Assembly (NCBI GenBank): GCA_003559985.1 | Contig: PWJP01000174.1 | Location: 1 to 11,215, forward strand | DNA: 11,215 nucleotides | Direction of reading: 5' to 3' | Origin: Saprospirales bacterium | Lineage (GTDB): Bacteria; Bacteroidota; Bacteroidia; Chitinophagales; Saprospiraceae | In this document: positions 1-5,785 of the stretch, piece after piece | Layout of the letters: every line of letters begins with the position of its first letter | How positions within the stretch are numbered: position 1 is the first letter of the stretch | Notes under the pieces: model-generated | The model's database searches: none | Seen by the model: only the letters and a program-made list of their open reading frames with translations | What the model was told of the DNA's origin: nothing | Translations under genes and position numbers: made by a program

Positions 1-9
1 AATTTGTTA

Positions 10-17
10 TATCTTTG
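10..17 (+). promoter_or_regulatory. Bacteroidota-type -7 promoter element for tRNA-Phe
   Basis: TATCTTTG matches the Bacteroidota -7 consensus TAnnTTTG exactly and ends 17 bases before the tRNA, which leaves room for a short 5' leader. The matching -33 TTTG would lie outside the window, so only half of the promoter can be seen. Confidence 0.55.
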
Positions 18-34
18 CGTCGCAAAATAAATCA

Positions 35-107
35 GGTACCATAGCTCAGTTGGTAGAGCACAGGACTGAAAATCCTGGTGTCCCTGGTTCGATTCCAGGT
101 GGTACCA
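35..107 (+). tRNA. tRNA-Phe (anticodon GAA)
   Basis: This is a complete 73-base cloverleaf. The acceptor stem GGTACCA (35-41) pairs with TGGTACC (100-106), and the discriminator base is A107. The D stem is GCTC/GAGC. The anticodon stem CAGGA/TCCTG holds the loop CTGAAAA, with anticodon GAA at 68-70, which reads Phe codons. The variable loop has 5 bases, and the T stem CCTGG/CCAGG encloses TTCGATT. The 3' CCA is not encoded (the next bases are CAA), so a nucleotidyltransferase must add it. A promoter element lies just upstream and a terminator just downstream, so it is probably a single-gene transcript. Confidence 0.97.
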
Positions 108-109
108 CA

Positions 110-141
110 AGAGATCGGGAGAAATTCCGGTCTCTTTTTTT
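110..141 (+). terminator. Rho-independent terminator of tRNA-Phe
   Basis: An 11-base-pair stem (110-120 with 125-135, including two G-U pairs) is closed by a GAAA tetraloop at 121-124 and followed at once by a run of seven T (135-141). It begins 3 bases after the tRNA. On the minus strand the stem is not followed by a T run, so it is not an equally good terminator for the gmk operon that approaches from the other side. Confidence 0.88.
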
Positions 142-192
142 GTCCATATCTTTCCAATACTACTATTTCGCTTTACATCCCGGAGGTGGTTG

Positions 193-774
193 TCAGGAGT
201 TTAAAAACTCATCGACAATATTTTCTGCTTCAAAGAGGGCATTGCTGAGGTCGTCGTTTACAAGCACTCTGTCAAAAGCACTTTCATAACTCAACTCCTC
301 CTTGAGTTTGATAATTCTTTTTCTGAGTTGCTCGTTGGACTCGGAGCCGCGGTTTCTGAGCCGGTCCATTAAAATTTGCAGGCTGGGTGGTTTGATGAAG
401 ATAGCCATCGACTTTCCCTGAAATTCCTTCTTTAGATTCATCGCTCCTTGTACGTCAATGTCAAATAAGATACTCTTACCGCGATCTGTGATTCGCTCAA
501 CCTCAGAATGGAGGGTTCCATAAAACTGACCGGGATAGACCTCCTGCCATTCGAGAAAAGCTTTTTCACCAATGAGCTCAATAAATTTATCCCTGGTCAA
601 AAAGTAGTAATCGCGACCGTGTTTTTCGCCCACTCTCTTAGGTCTCGTTGTAGCAGAGACTGAAAATTCGAGTTCCGGGAAGTTCGATTTGAGGTGCTTT
701 ACAATGGTTGTTTTACCCGCTCCGGAAGGGGCCGTGATTATGATCATTTTTCCACCTTTGTTGCCTGATGTCAT
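193..774 (-). CDS. gmk: Guanylate kinase
   Basis: Guanylate kinase phosphorylates GMP (or dGMP) to GDP with ATP in the cytoplasm, a required step in guanine nucleotide synthesis. The P-loop APSGAGKT lies at residues 15-22. The GMP-binding stretch SATTRPKRVGE with GRDYYF follows (about 40-58). FYGT at 84-87, the DIDVQGA segment at 105-111 and an arginine-rich lid near 138-142 complete the fold. The 193 residues are normal for the family. It follows yicC with a 6-base gap and is very likely co-transcribed with it. The start is uncertain: a second in-frame ATG at residue 10 (745-747) has a Shine-Dalgarno-like AAAGGTGG just before it and would leave the P-loop about 6 residues from the N terminus, which is also acceptable. 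Confidence 0.96.
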   Translation of the reverse strand: MTSGNKGGKMIIITAPSGAGKTTIVKHLKSNFPELEFSVSATTRPKRVGEKHGRDYYFLTRDKFIELIGEKAFLEWQEVYPGQFYGTLHSEVERITDRGKSILFDIDVQGAMNLKKEFQGKSMAIFIKPPSLQILMDRLRNRGSESNEQLRKRIIKLKEELSYESAFDRVLVNDDLSNALFEAENIVDEFLNS

Positions 775-780
775 TGGCGC

Positions 781-1653
781 TTACAGGATATTGGCAGTTT
801 GTTCCTTAATCTTTTCAAGGTCGTCCTTCATTTCCACAACTTCTTTCTGGATTTCAGAGTCGTATGCTTTTGCTCCCAGTGTGTTTATTTCCCGCCCCAT
901 CTCCTGAGTGATGAAATTGAGCTTCCTGCCCTTGCTGATTTCACTTCCTTTAATCTCCTTCAGCAGGTATTCGCAGTGCTGGACCAGCCTGACAATTTCT
1001 TCTGAAAAGTCCAGCTTTTCAATATAGTAAATGATTTCGAGTTCCATTCTGTTTGGGTCGGCGGAAACATCCCTCGCAATTTTTTCAAAGTTGTGCTTGT
1101 ACCTTTGGCGAATGCGATCAATTCTATCGGTATCCATAGATTGTACCACCTCGACACGGTTCAGAATATTGCTGGTGTATTCAACAAGTGCTTCGAACAT
1201 AGGCGCTCCCTCTTCCGTTCTGTAATCCTTGTGGATTTTAAGAACCTCCGTTACTGCGGCCTCCAATTTTTCCCAGTCGGTATCGGATAGCTCCTGCTGC
1301 GCCGGTTTGAAGACACTGGGTAGTTTCATGGCAGCCTGGAGCACGTCACCGTTTAGCTGGAGTTCATTGTTTATTTCAGAGAGTTGTTTGCAGTAGTCTT
1401 TCAACAGCTTTTTATCGAGGATGTAGTCATCTTCCTCCGAATTGTTACCTGTGGAAATGGTGAGGTCAATCTTGCCCTTAATCACGTAATCTTGAACAAT
1501 TTTACGCAATTCCAACTCTTTGTGTCGTAGCTCGTCCGGGAGTTTGGTGCGGAATTCAATACCCTTGCTGTTCAGGGTTCGCAATTCAATGAGGTAGTTT
1601 TTGCCGTTGAGGGCCACCTCTTTTTTCCCAAAACCGGTCATTGACAGGATCAT
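781..1653 (-). CDS. yicC: YicC/YloC-family endoribonuclease
   Basis: The 290-residue protein starts with the family signature MxxSMTGFGK and ends with the DUF1732-type C terminus: GRKLNFITQEMGREINT (242-258), then LGAKAYDSEI and a charged helix ending EKIKEQTANIL. YicC proteins are stress-linked endoribonucleases; in Escherichia coli YicC takes part in decay of the small RNA RyhB. The N-terminal domain (about 1-155) and the C-terminal helical domain are both present at normal length. The gene leads a two-gene operon with gmk, a pairing common in bacteria. The start ATG fits because only four residues precede MTGFG; a start at residue 5 is also possible. A -7-like element lies about 68 bases upstream. 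Its RNA targets here are unknown. Confidence 0.93.
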   Translation of the reverse strand: MILSMTGFGKKEVALNGKNYLIELRTLNSKGIEFRTKLPDELRHKELELRKIVQDYVIKGKIDLTISTGNNSEEDDYILDKKLLKDYCKQLSEINNELQLNGDVLQAAMKLPSVFKPAQQELSDTDWEKLEAAVTEVLKIHKDYRTEEGAPMFEALVEYTSNILNRVEVVQSMDTDRIDRIRQRYKHNFEKIARDVSADPNRMELEIIYYIEKLDFSEEIVRLVQHCEYLLKEIKGSEISKGRKLNFITQEMGREINTLGAKAYDSEIQKEVVEMKDDLEKIKEQTANIL

Positions 1654-1720
1654 GATAGAATTTTTTCGTTAGTTTTGACTTGACCCGATGATTTATTTAC
1701 GGGGGCTTGAAAATAAGCGG

Positions 1721-1728
1721 CAAATTTA
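1721..1728 (-). promoter_or_regulatory. Candidate -7 element for the yicC-gmk operon
   Basis: Read on the minus strand, this is TAAATTTG, an exact match to TAnnTTTG, about 68 bases before the yicC start. No TTTG is found 19-21 bases upstream, so only the -7 half is supported. The element also sits inside the GCAAATTT repeat family of this gap, so the match could have another meaning. Confidence 0.4.
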
Positions 1729-1751
1729 TAACTTAGCGGGCAGTGGAACTA

Positions 1752-1782
1752 TTTGATTCTGAAAAAATTGTGAATATTTTTG
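1752..1782 (+). promoter_or_regulatory. Bacteroidota promoter (TTTG-N19-TATTTTTG) for the HU gene
   Basis: TTTG at 1752-1755 is followed after exactly 19 bases by TATTTTTG at 1775-1782. This reproduces the -33/-7 pair of Bacteroidota housekeeping promoters (TTTG, 19-21 bases, TAnnTTTG). Transcription would start near 1787-1790, giving a leader of about 75 bases before the HU start codon. Confidence 0.62.
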
Positions 1783-1861
1783 TATATTGCTAAAATTTGC
1801 GAAATTTGCTGCGCTTTTTGTAGAAGCAAATTTATAATTAACTATAAATCAAAGATTAAGG

Positions 1862-2161
1862 ATGAGAAAAGCTGATTTAGTTGCCAACATTTCGGAGAAA
1901 ACCGGAGTTCCAAAAGTAGATGTGCTCGTATCACTTGAGACTTTTTTTCAAGAAGTAAAAGATACGCTGGCCGATGGTGAGAATGTTTATATCAGAGGAT
2001 TTGGGTCTTTTATTGTGAAAAAGAGAGCCAAGAAAATTGGCCGTCACATCAAGAAGAACAAAGCAATAGAAATACCAGAACACTACATACCTGCCTTTAA
2101 ACCGGCGAAAATTTTTGTCGAGCAGGTTAAGGAAAATGTCAATGAACTACCCGCAAAGTAA
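1862..2161 (+). CDS. HU/IHF-family DNA-binding protein
   Basis: This small histone-like protein bends and compacts DNA as a dimer. The 99 residues follow the HU fold: helices at about 3-14 and 18-38, the GFGSF turn (46-50), and a beta arm at about 53-75 that returns through IPEHYIPAFKPAK. The usual arm tip NP (the DNA-intercalating proline of GRNPKTG) is replaced by GRHIKKNK, and the C terminus has about 9 extra residues. It begins a likely operon: the TPR lipoprotein starts 3 bases after its stop. A good promoter lies upstream, and a repeat cluster in the leader suggests regulation, perhaps by HU itself (inference). Whether it acts as HU or as an IHF-like protein cannot be decided from sequence alone. 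Confidence 0.94.
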   Translation: MRKADLVANISEKTGVPKVDVLVSLETFFQEVKDTLADGENVYIRGFGSFIVKKRAKKIGRHIKKNKAIEIPEHYIPAFKPAKIFVEQVKENVNELPAK

Positions 2162-2164
2162 TAT

Positions 2165-2944
2165 ATGAACCAAAGTCGTCTGATATTTATTTCCGTCTCT
2201 ATTCTCGCTGTGGTGGTATTGTACTTTGGCTGTGATACCAAGTCTCCGGAATTGCAAGAAGCTGAGAGTTTGAGGGCAATGGATTTTCAACCAACTGATT
2301 TTGTCAATATTAAGCGGTCGGCAATGCCCAACCTGTCATCTGAGAGGAGGAATGTGATTGAGTCACTTGATTACGCACTCGATCAGGCCGACAGTGAAAG
2401 TTCCAAGATTGAATATCACAAAGATTTATCGAGACGCTGGATGCAATTTGGCTATCCCGCTCTCGCAGGTTATCACGCCGAGCTTGTCGCTCAAATGGTG
2501 ATGACAGGCGAGGCCTGGTCCATTGCTGGCTCTACCTACAATATTTGCTTGCAGCGCGCTGAAACTGAAAGCCAGCGAACGCTTTGCGGAAACAGGTCCA
2601 TTGCCAGCTTTGAAAATGCAGTATCTTTGGAGCCGAACAACCTGGATTACAGAGTGAACCTCGCTGTTACTTTGACAGATCACCCTCCGGCAAACGATCC
2701 GATGGCGGGTGTGACGCAATTGATTGAAATTAATCGTCAAAACCCGGAGTATGTGCCGGCGCTCTTTAATCTGGGCCGGTTGGCAATCGAGACAGGACAA
2801 TATCAGCGTGCGCTTGAAAGGCTTTCCAGAGCATATGAACTCGAGCCTGACAATCAAAGGGTCATTTGCCTTCTTCCGGTTGTATATGAAACACTGGGTG
2901 ATGAGGCCAATGCTCGTACTTTCAGTGAACTTTGTGAACGATAA
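2165..2944 (+). CDS. TPR-repeat lipoprotein in the HU-rng cluster
   Basis: This 259-residue protein starts with a lysine-poor signal sequence and a hydrophobic stretch (about 6-20) ending LYFGC, so Cys23 is a probable lipid-attachment site; the -3 residue is unusual for a lipobox. After a Glu/Asp-rich linker, helical repeats follow. The clearest TPR units are at about 144-171 (SIASFENAVSLEPNN) and 197-230 (ALFNLGRLAIETGQYQRALERLSRAYELEPDN), with a further partial unit at 232-256. TPRs bind protein partners; no enzyme motif is visible. The gene follows the HU gene by 3 bases and is followed 33 bases later by the small basic protein, so all three are probably one transcript. I recall a TPR protein in this position in other Bacteroidota, but its function is unknown. 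Confidence 0.85.
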   Translation: MNQSRLIFISVSILAVVVLYFGCDTKSPELQEAESLRAMDFQPTDFVNIKRSAMPNLSSERRNVIESLDYALDQADSESSKIEYHKDLSRRWMQFGYPALAGYHAELVAQMVMTGEAWSIAGSTYNICLQRAETESQRTLCGNRSIASFENAVSLEPNNLDYRVNLAVTLTDHPPANDPMAGVTQLIEINRQNPEYVPALFNLGRLAIETGQYQRALERLSRAYELEPDNQRVICLLPVVYETLGDEANARTFSELCER

Positions 2945-2977
2945 TAAAAATATTTTTTAACATTAAAATACGTGAAT

Positions 2978-3070
2978 ATGCCATCAGGTAAGAAGAGGAA
3001 GAGACATAAGATCTCGACCCACAAGAGGAAAAAGAGGTTGAGAAAAAACCGACACAAGAAGAAAAAATAA
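2978..3070 (+). CDS. 30-residue Arg/Lys-rich protein, probable mS38/bS22-like (AURKAIP1/COX24-type) ribosomal protein
   Basis: ATG at 2978 opens a 30-codon frame ending TAA at 3068-3070. The protein starts MPSGKKRKRHKIST and continues HKRKKRLRKNRHKKKK, with 20 of 30 residues Lys, Arg or His-flanked basic positions. The pattern of basic blocks around HK and a conserved H-K-R-K-K/R-L core matches the AURKAIP1/COX24 domain, whose mitochondrial member is ribosomal protein mS38; the mycobacterial small-subunit protein bS22 is similar. I therefore infer a small ribosome-bound protein that threads into rRNA. It lies 33 bases after the TPR lipoprotein and upstream of rng. A non-functional frame is unlikely because of the clean composition, but its presence on ribosomes here is not shown. 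It is easily missed because of its size. Confidence 0.82.
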   Translation: MPSGKKRKRHKISTHKRKKRLRKNRHKKKK

Positions 3071-3080
3071 TTTTCCTGTG

Positions 3081-3172
3081 AAACCGGTCAGACCGAAGTT
3101 CCGGGCATTGCAGTTTGCTCGTCTTTGAAGCTGACACCGTTGGATGACCTTAGATCCCGGTCTGTCCGGTTT
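3081..3172 (+). repeat. Long imperfect inverted repeat (hairpin I) in the pre-rng gap
   Basis: AAACCGGTCAGACCG at 3081-3095 pairs with CGGTCTGTCCGGTTT at 3158-3172: 15 positions with one mismatch (T3088/T3165), closing a loop of 62 bases. It starts 11 bases after the stop of the 30-residue protein. It may end that transcript, protect its 3' end, or belong to a structured RNA. No T run follows directly. Confidence 0.6.
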
Positions 3173-3188
3173 TGCAGTGGGAAGATTA

Positions 3189-3227
3189 AACGGTAAAGGA
3201 GGTTTCCCGGGAGCCGTTAATTTTTTT
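3189..3227 (+). terminator. Weak terminator-like hairpin followed by T run
   Basis: AACGG (3189-3193) pairs with CCGTT (3214-3218), and a run of seven T follows at 3221-3227. The stem is only 5 base pairs and the loop is 20 bases, so it is a poor intrinsic terminator on its own. The loop contains AAAGGAGGT and the palindrome CCCGGG. It could end transcription of the HU cluster. Confidence 0.25.
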
Positions 3228-3237
3228 CCCATCTGTG

Positions 3238-3325
3238 ATGTAAGTGGATTGATCAAACTCCATTAACAATTGCTCGAAAAAATATATCCGGCACAGCCGG
3301 TATTCAATCTTCAAGCCACTTACGT
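3238..3325 (+). repeat. Long imperfect inverted repeat (hairpin II) in the pre-rng gap
   Basis: Bases 3238-3252 pair with 3311-3325: 15 positions with one A-G mismatch and one G-T pair, with the perfect core GTAAGTGG/CCACTTAC (3240-3247 and 3316-3323). The enclosed 58 bases contain a compact perfect hairpin, CCGGC-ACA-GCCGG. The last two bases of the stem overlap the terminator-like hairpin at 3324-3344, so the two folds partly compete. Confidence 0.6.
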
Positions 3326-3344
3326 AACGAATGGTTACTTTTTT
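3324..3344 (+). terminator. Candidate short terminator hairpin before rng
   Basis: GTAAC (3324-3328) and GTTAC (3334-3338) form a 5-base-pair stem with loop GAATG, followed directly by six T (3339-3344). The stem is short and AT-rich, so strength is doubtful. It shares G3324 and T3325 with hairpin II, the arrangement expected if one fold excludes the other. Confidence 0.33.
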
Positions 3345-3515
3345 ATCAGTCCGTTTAGATACGCGTTATTTTTCTCTTGAGCACGCGCAATTCAAATGCA
3401 ACGGAATGATATTTGTCTGAATTTCTCCTGGTATATGAACATGTCTGATCTGACTGTCCGTGTAGGTTGCACCTCCCGGGCTGATCATTTTTGACACAAA
3501 CTAATACGTAAAATC

Positions 3516-5066
3516 GTGGAGAAAGAACTAATAATAAATTCTACACCCACTAATGTGGAAATAGGGCTGTTGGAGAACAGTAAGCTCGTGGAATTGCATA
3601 AAGAAAAGACCAACCAGCGCTTTATAGTTGGGGATATATATCTCGGCTACATCAAAAAACTGATGCCGGGACTCAATGCAGCTTTTGTTGAGATCGGGCA
3701 TAAAAAGGATGCCTTCCTGCACTACACCGACCTCGGTCCTAATGTGAGATCTTTGATCAAATTCACAAAGGATTCAATCGCAAACAAACAGCACACTCAA
3801 ATGCTGGACAATTTTGAGATGCAGGACCCCATCCACAAGTCGGGAAAGATCAACCAGGTATTTAATAAAAAGCAACCGGTTCTCGTCCAGGTACTCAAAG
3901 AACCCATTTCTACAAAGGGTCCGAGACTAAGTTGTGAAATTACCATCCCTGGTAGAAATCTCGTGCTCAGCCCATTTAATGACGTAATTGCCATTTCAAA
4001 AAAGATATCCAATTCGGATGAGAAGAAGCGATTGCAATTGCTGGTTGAGAGCATCAAACCCAAAAGTTTTGGAGTCATAGTGCGGACTGCAGCCGAGGGT
4101 AAAAAAGTGAGCGACCTACACGAAGAACTCAATCAGCTGTTGGACAAATGGGGTAGTGTCAGATCTCAATTGGTCAATTCCAAACCCCCGGTCAAAATTT
4201 TGAGCGAATTGGATAAAACCACCAGTATTTTGAGAGACATGCTCACGGATGATTTTAACCGCATCGTGATCGATGACAAGGACCTTTACAACAATGTCAA
4301 AGGGTACCTCAATTCGGTGGCTCCCGGCAAGGCCAAAATTCTATCCTATTACAGGGGACGCACACCCATTTTTGATAAATACGGCGTGACACGTCAGATT
4401 AAGACCTCTTTTGGTAAGACTTCTACCATGGGAAGTGGAGCATATCTCGTCATCGAGCACACCGAGGCCATGCATGTGATCGACGTCAACAGTGGACCGA
4501 AATCGGTAAAGCGGGACCAGGAAGAGGCAGCATTTGCCGTCAATATGGAATCTGCGGAAGAAATAGCACGGCAACTCAGATTGAGAGACCTTGGTGGGCT
4601 CATCATTGTGGATTACATCGATATGCGCAACAATGAGAACAAGCACAAGTTGTACAAAGCCATGCAAAACTACATGAAGAATGATTCCGCTCAACACACT
4701 GTGCTGCCGCTGAGCAAATTCGGCCTTATGCAAATTACCCGGGAACGCGTACGTCCCGCAGTAAAAATTGATACCTCGGAAAAGTGCCCATCCTGTAATG
4801 GAAGTGGAAAGATCAATTCCTCAGTCGAAATCCTGGTGGAAATCGAACGCGACCTGGAGTTTATACTCAAATCTAAGTCGCATAAATCCATCACCCTTGT
4901 AGTTCATCCATTTATTGCAGCTTACCTGAAAAAAGGGTTCCCCAACAAGCAACATAAGTGGTACCTCAAGTACAAAAAGTGGATTAGGGTAAAACACGAT
5001 ACAGACCTGCAACTGATGGACTATCGCTTTTTCGATGCCTCGGAAGATGAGATCAGATTGAGCTGA
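3516..5066 (+). CDS. rng: Ribonuclease E/G family endoribonuclease
   Basis: This enzyme cuts single-stranded, AU-rich RNA and takes part in rRNA maturation and mRNA decay. At 516 residues it matches the RNase G type: the catalytic half is present and the long RNase E scaffold tail is absent. The S1 domain begins with VGDIYLGYIKKLMPGLNAAF (about 38-57) and continues to about 130. The metal-binding aspartates are D323 in HVIDVNSG and D366 in GGLIIVDYIDM, matching D303 and D346 of E. coli RNase E. The zinc-link cysteines are C424 and C427 in CPSCNGSG. The start is GTG, chosen because MEKELIINSTP matches the N terminus I recall for Bacteroidota homologues. Its long structured leader suggests post-transcriptional control. 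It ends 5 bases from the end of pth on the other strand. Confidence 0.96.
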   Translation: MEKELIINSTPTNVEIGLLENSKLVELHKEKTNQRFIVGDIYLGYIKKLMPGLNAAFVEIGHKKDAFLHYTDLGPNVRSLIKFTKDSIANKQHTQMLDNFEMQDPIHKSGKINQVFNKKQPVLVQVLKEPISTKGPRLSCEITIPGRNLVLSPFNDVIAISKKISNSDEKKRLQLLVESIKPKSFGVIVRTAAEGKKVSDLHEELNQLLDKWGSVRSQLVNSKPPVKILSELDKTTSILRDMLTDDFNRIVIDDKDLYNNVKGYLNSVAPGKAKILSYYRGRTPIFDKYGVTRQIKTSFGKTSTMGSGAYLVIEHTEAMHVIDVNSGPKSVKRDQEEAAFAVNMESAEEIARQLRLRDLGGLIIVDYIDMRNNENKHKLYKAMQNYMKNDSAQHTVLPLSKFGLMQITRERVRPAVKIDTSEKCPSCNGSGKINSSVEILVEIERDLEFILKSKSHKSITLVVHPFIAAYLKKGFPNKQHKWYLKYKKWIRVKHDTDLQLMDYRFFDASEDEIRLS

Positions 5067-5071
5067 TACTG

Positions 5072-5635
5072 CTATTTACTGTTCACAGAATTCATGGCAT
5101 GCTGGATTCCAATGGTGGCGAATTGCAGACAACCATCGGCCGCTTTTTTTATAGCCGGATTTATTTGCTCCAGCTCATCTGATGTCCATCGGCCCAAAAC
5201 ATATCTGACTTGCTCACCCGAGTGAAAGTTTCTTCCAATTCCGACACGCAGTCGCGGATAGGAGGAGGTCCCCAGCATTTGCTGAATGCTTTTCAGCCCA
5301 TTGTGCCCTCCGTCTGACCCCTTGGGCTTTAGCTTGATTACACCGGGTTCCAAATTAACATCATCGAGTATTACCAGGGTCCGCTCAACAGGTATTTTGA
5401 GCTTAGTCATCCAGTGACGGATAGCCTTTCCACTTCGATTCATGTAGGTAGTGGGTTTCAACAGGTAGATAGTGCGCCCCTTGTGCTTCATTTCACCGAG
5501 GAATCCCAGCGAACTGTCTTTCATTTCCACGCCAAATTCCTCACAGAGGTGATCTATCACATCAAAACCTATATTGTGCCTGGTTCCATCGTAGTCAGGA
5601 CCCATATTCCCCAAACCGGTTATCAGGTATTTCAT
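5072..5635 (-). CDS. pth: Peptidyl-tRNA hydrolase
   Basis: Pth frees tRNAs from peptides dropped by stalled ribosomes by cutting the peptidyl-tRNA ester bond. All catalytic and binding residues of the family are present: N10 in GLGN, catalytic H20 in TRHNIGF, N66 in TYMN, D91 in ILDDVNL, and N112 in DGGHNGL. GLGNMGP replaces the usual GLGNPGP, a minor change. The 187 residues are normal. The gene stands alone on the minus strand, without the ribosomal protein bL25 neighbour seen in many bacteria. A -7 element TAACTTTG lies about 38 bases upstream, so its leader is short. Its TAG stop lies 5 bases from the stop of rng, so the two transcripts must overlap unless they end within the genes. Confidence 0.96.
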   Translation of the reverse strand: MKYLITGLGNMGPDYDGTRHNIGFDVIDHLCEEFGVEMKDSSLGFLGEMKHKGRTIYLLKPTTYMNRSGKAIRHWMTKLKIPVERTLVILDDVNLEPGVIKLKPKGSDGGHNGLKSIQQMLGTSSYPRLRVGIGRNFHSGEQVRYVLGRWTSDELEQINPAIKKAADGCLQFATIGIQHAMNSVNSK

Positions 5636-5672
5636 TAAATGGTATTTTCAATGTTTTGTGCCTCGATGGGCG

Positions 5673-5680
5673 CAAAGTTA
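5673..5680 (-). promoter_or_regulatory. Candidate -7 element for pth
   Basis: On the minus strand this reads TAACTTTG, followed by CG, an exact TAnnTTTG match 37 bases before the pth ATG. No TTTG lies at the expected -33 distance. Confidence 0.42.
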
Positions 5681-5785
5681 GTTTTTTCTGCAGTTTGTCA
5701 TCGGATCAATCTCCATCATCCTCCATTATTTCGGCAGCTTGAATCAATTTGACCTGTCGGTTGTTCTATTCAAAAAGCCATTGAT

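Larger units (their letters stand above)
1720..1837. repeat. Cluster of GCAAATTT / AAATTTGC words in the yicC-HU divergent gap
   Basis: Four copies occur in 118 bases: GCAAATTT at 1720-1727 and 1826-1833, and its complement AAATTTGC at 1793-1800 and 1802-1809. The two outer copies extend to a 12-base direct repeat, GCAAATTTATAA (1720-1731 and 1826-1837). The copies at 1802 and 1825 form a 9-base inverted repeat (AAATTTGCT with AGCAAATTT) around a 14-base spacer. Three copies lie in the predicted 5' leader of the HU gene, so they could be a protein operator or an RNA hairpin. Confidence 0.6.
3071..3515 (+). other. 445-base structured non-coding gap; possible rng leader or small RNA
   Basis: No convincing protein frame is found between the 30-residue protein and the GTG start of rng. 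The first 275 bases are rich in structure (hairpins I and II, two T runs). The last 170 bases show little except a weak TATTTG-like element (3408-3415) and CACCTCCCGGG at 3470-3480, which is complementary to parts of 3195-3213. Two readings are possible: a long rng leader, since RNase E in Escherichia coli is known to control its own mRNA through its 5' leader, or an independent small RNA ending near 3344. I recognise no known RNA family. Confidence 0.4.

Noticed and set aside
110..141. Bidirectional terminator serving gmk as well
   Set aside because: On the minus strand the stem is followed by CTTGTGG, not a T run, so only the tRNA side is supported.
50..289. A 79-codon plus-strand frame over the tRNA
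   Set aside because: It runs through the tRNA, its terminator and the 3' end of gmk, so it is a chance frame.
3081..3172. 6S RNA or signal recognition particle RNA
   Set aside because: The SRP core (GGAAGGAAGCAGCC-like) is absent, and the 62-base loop lacks the large central bubble arrangement expected of 6S RNA. The stem alone is not enough.
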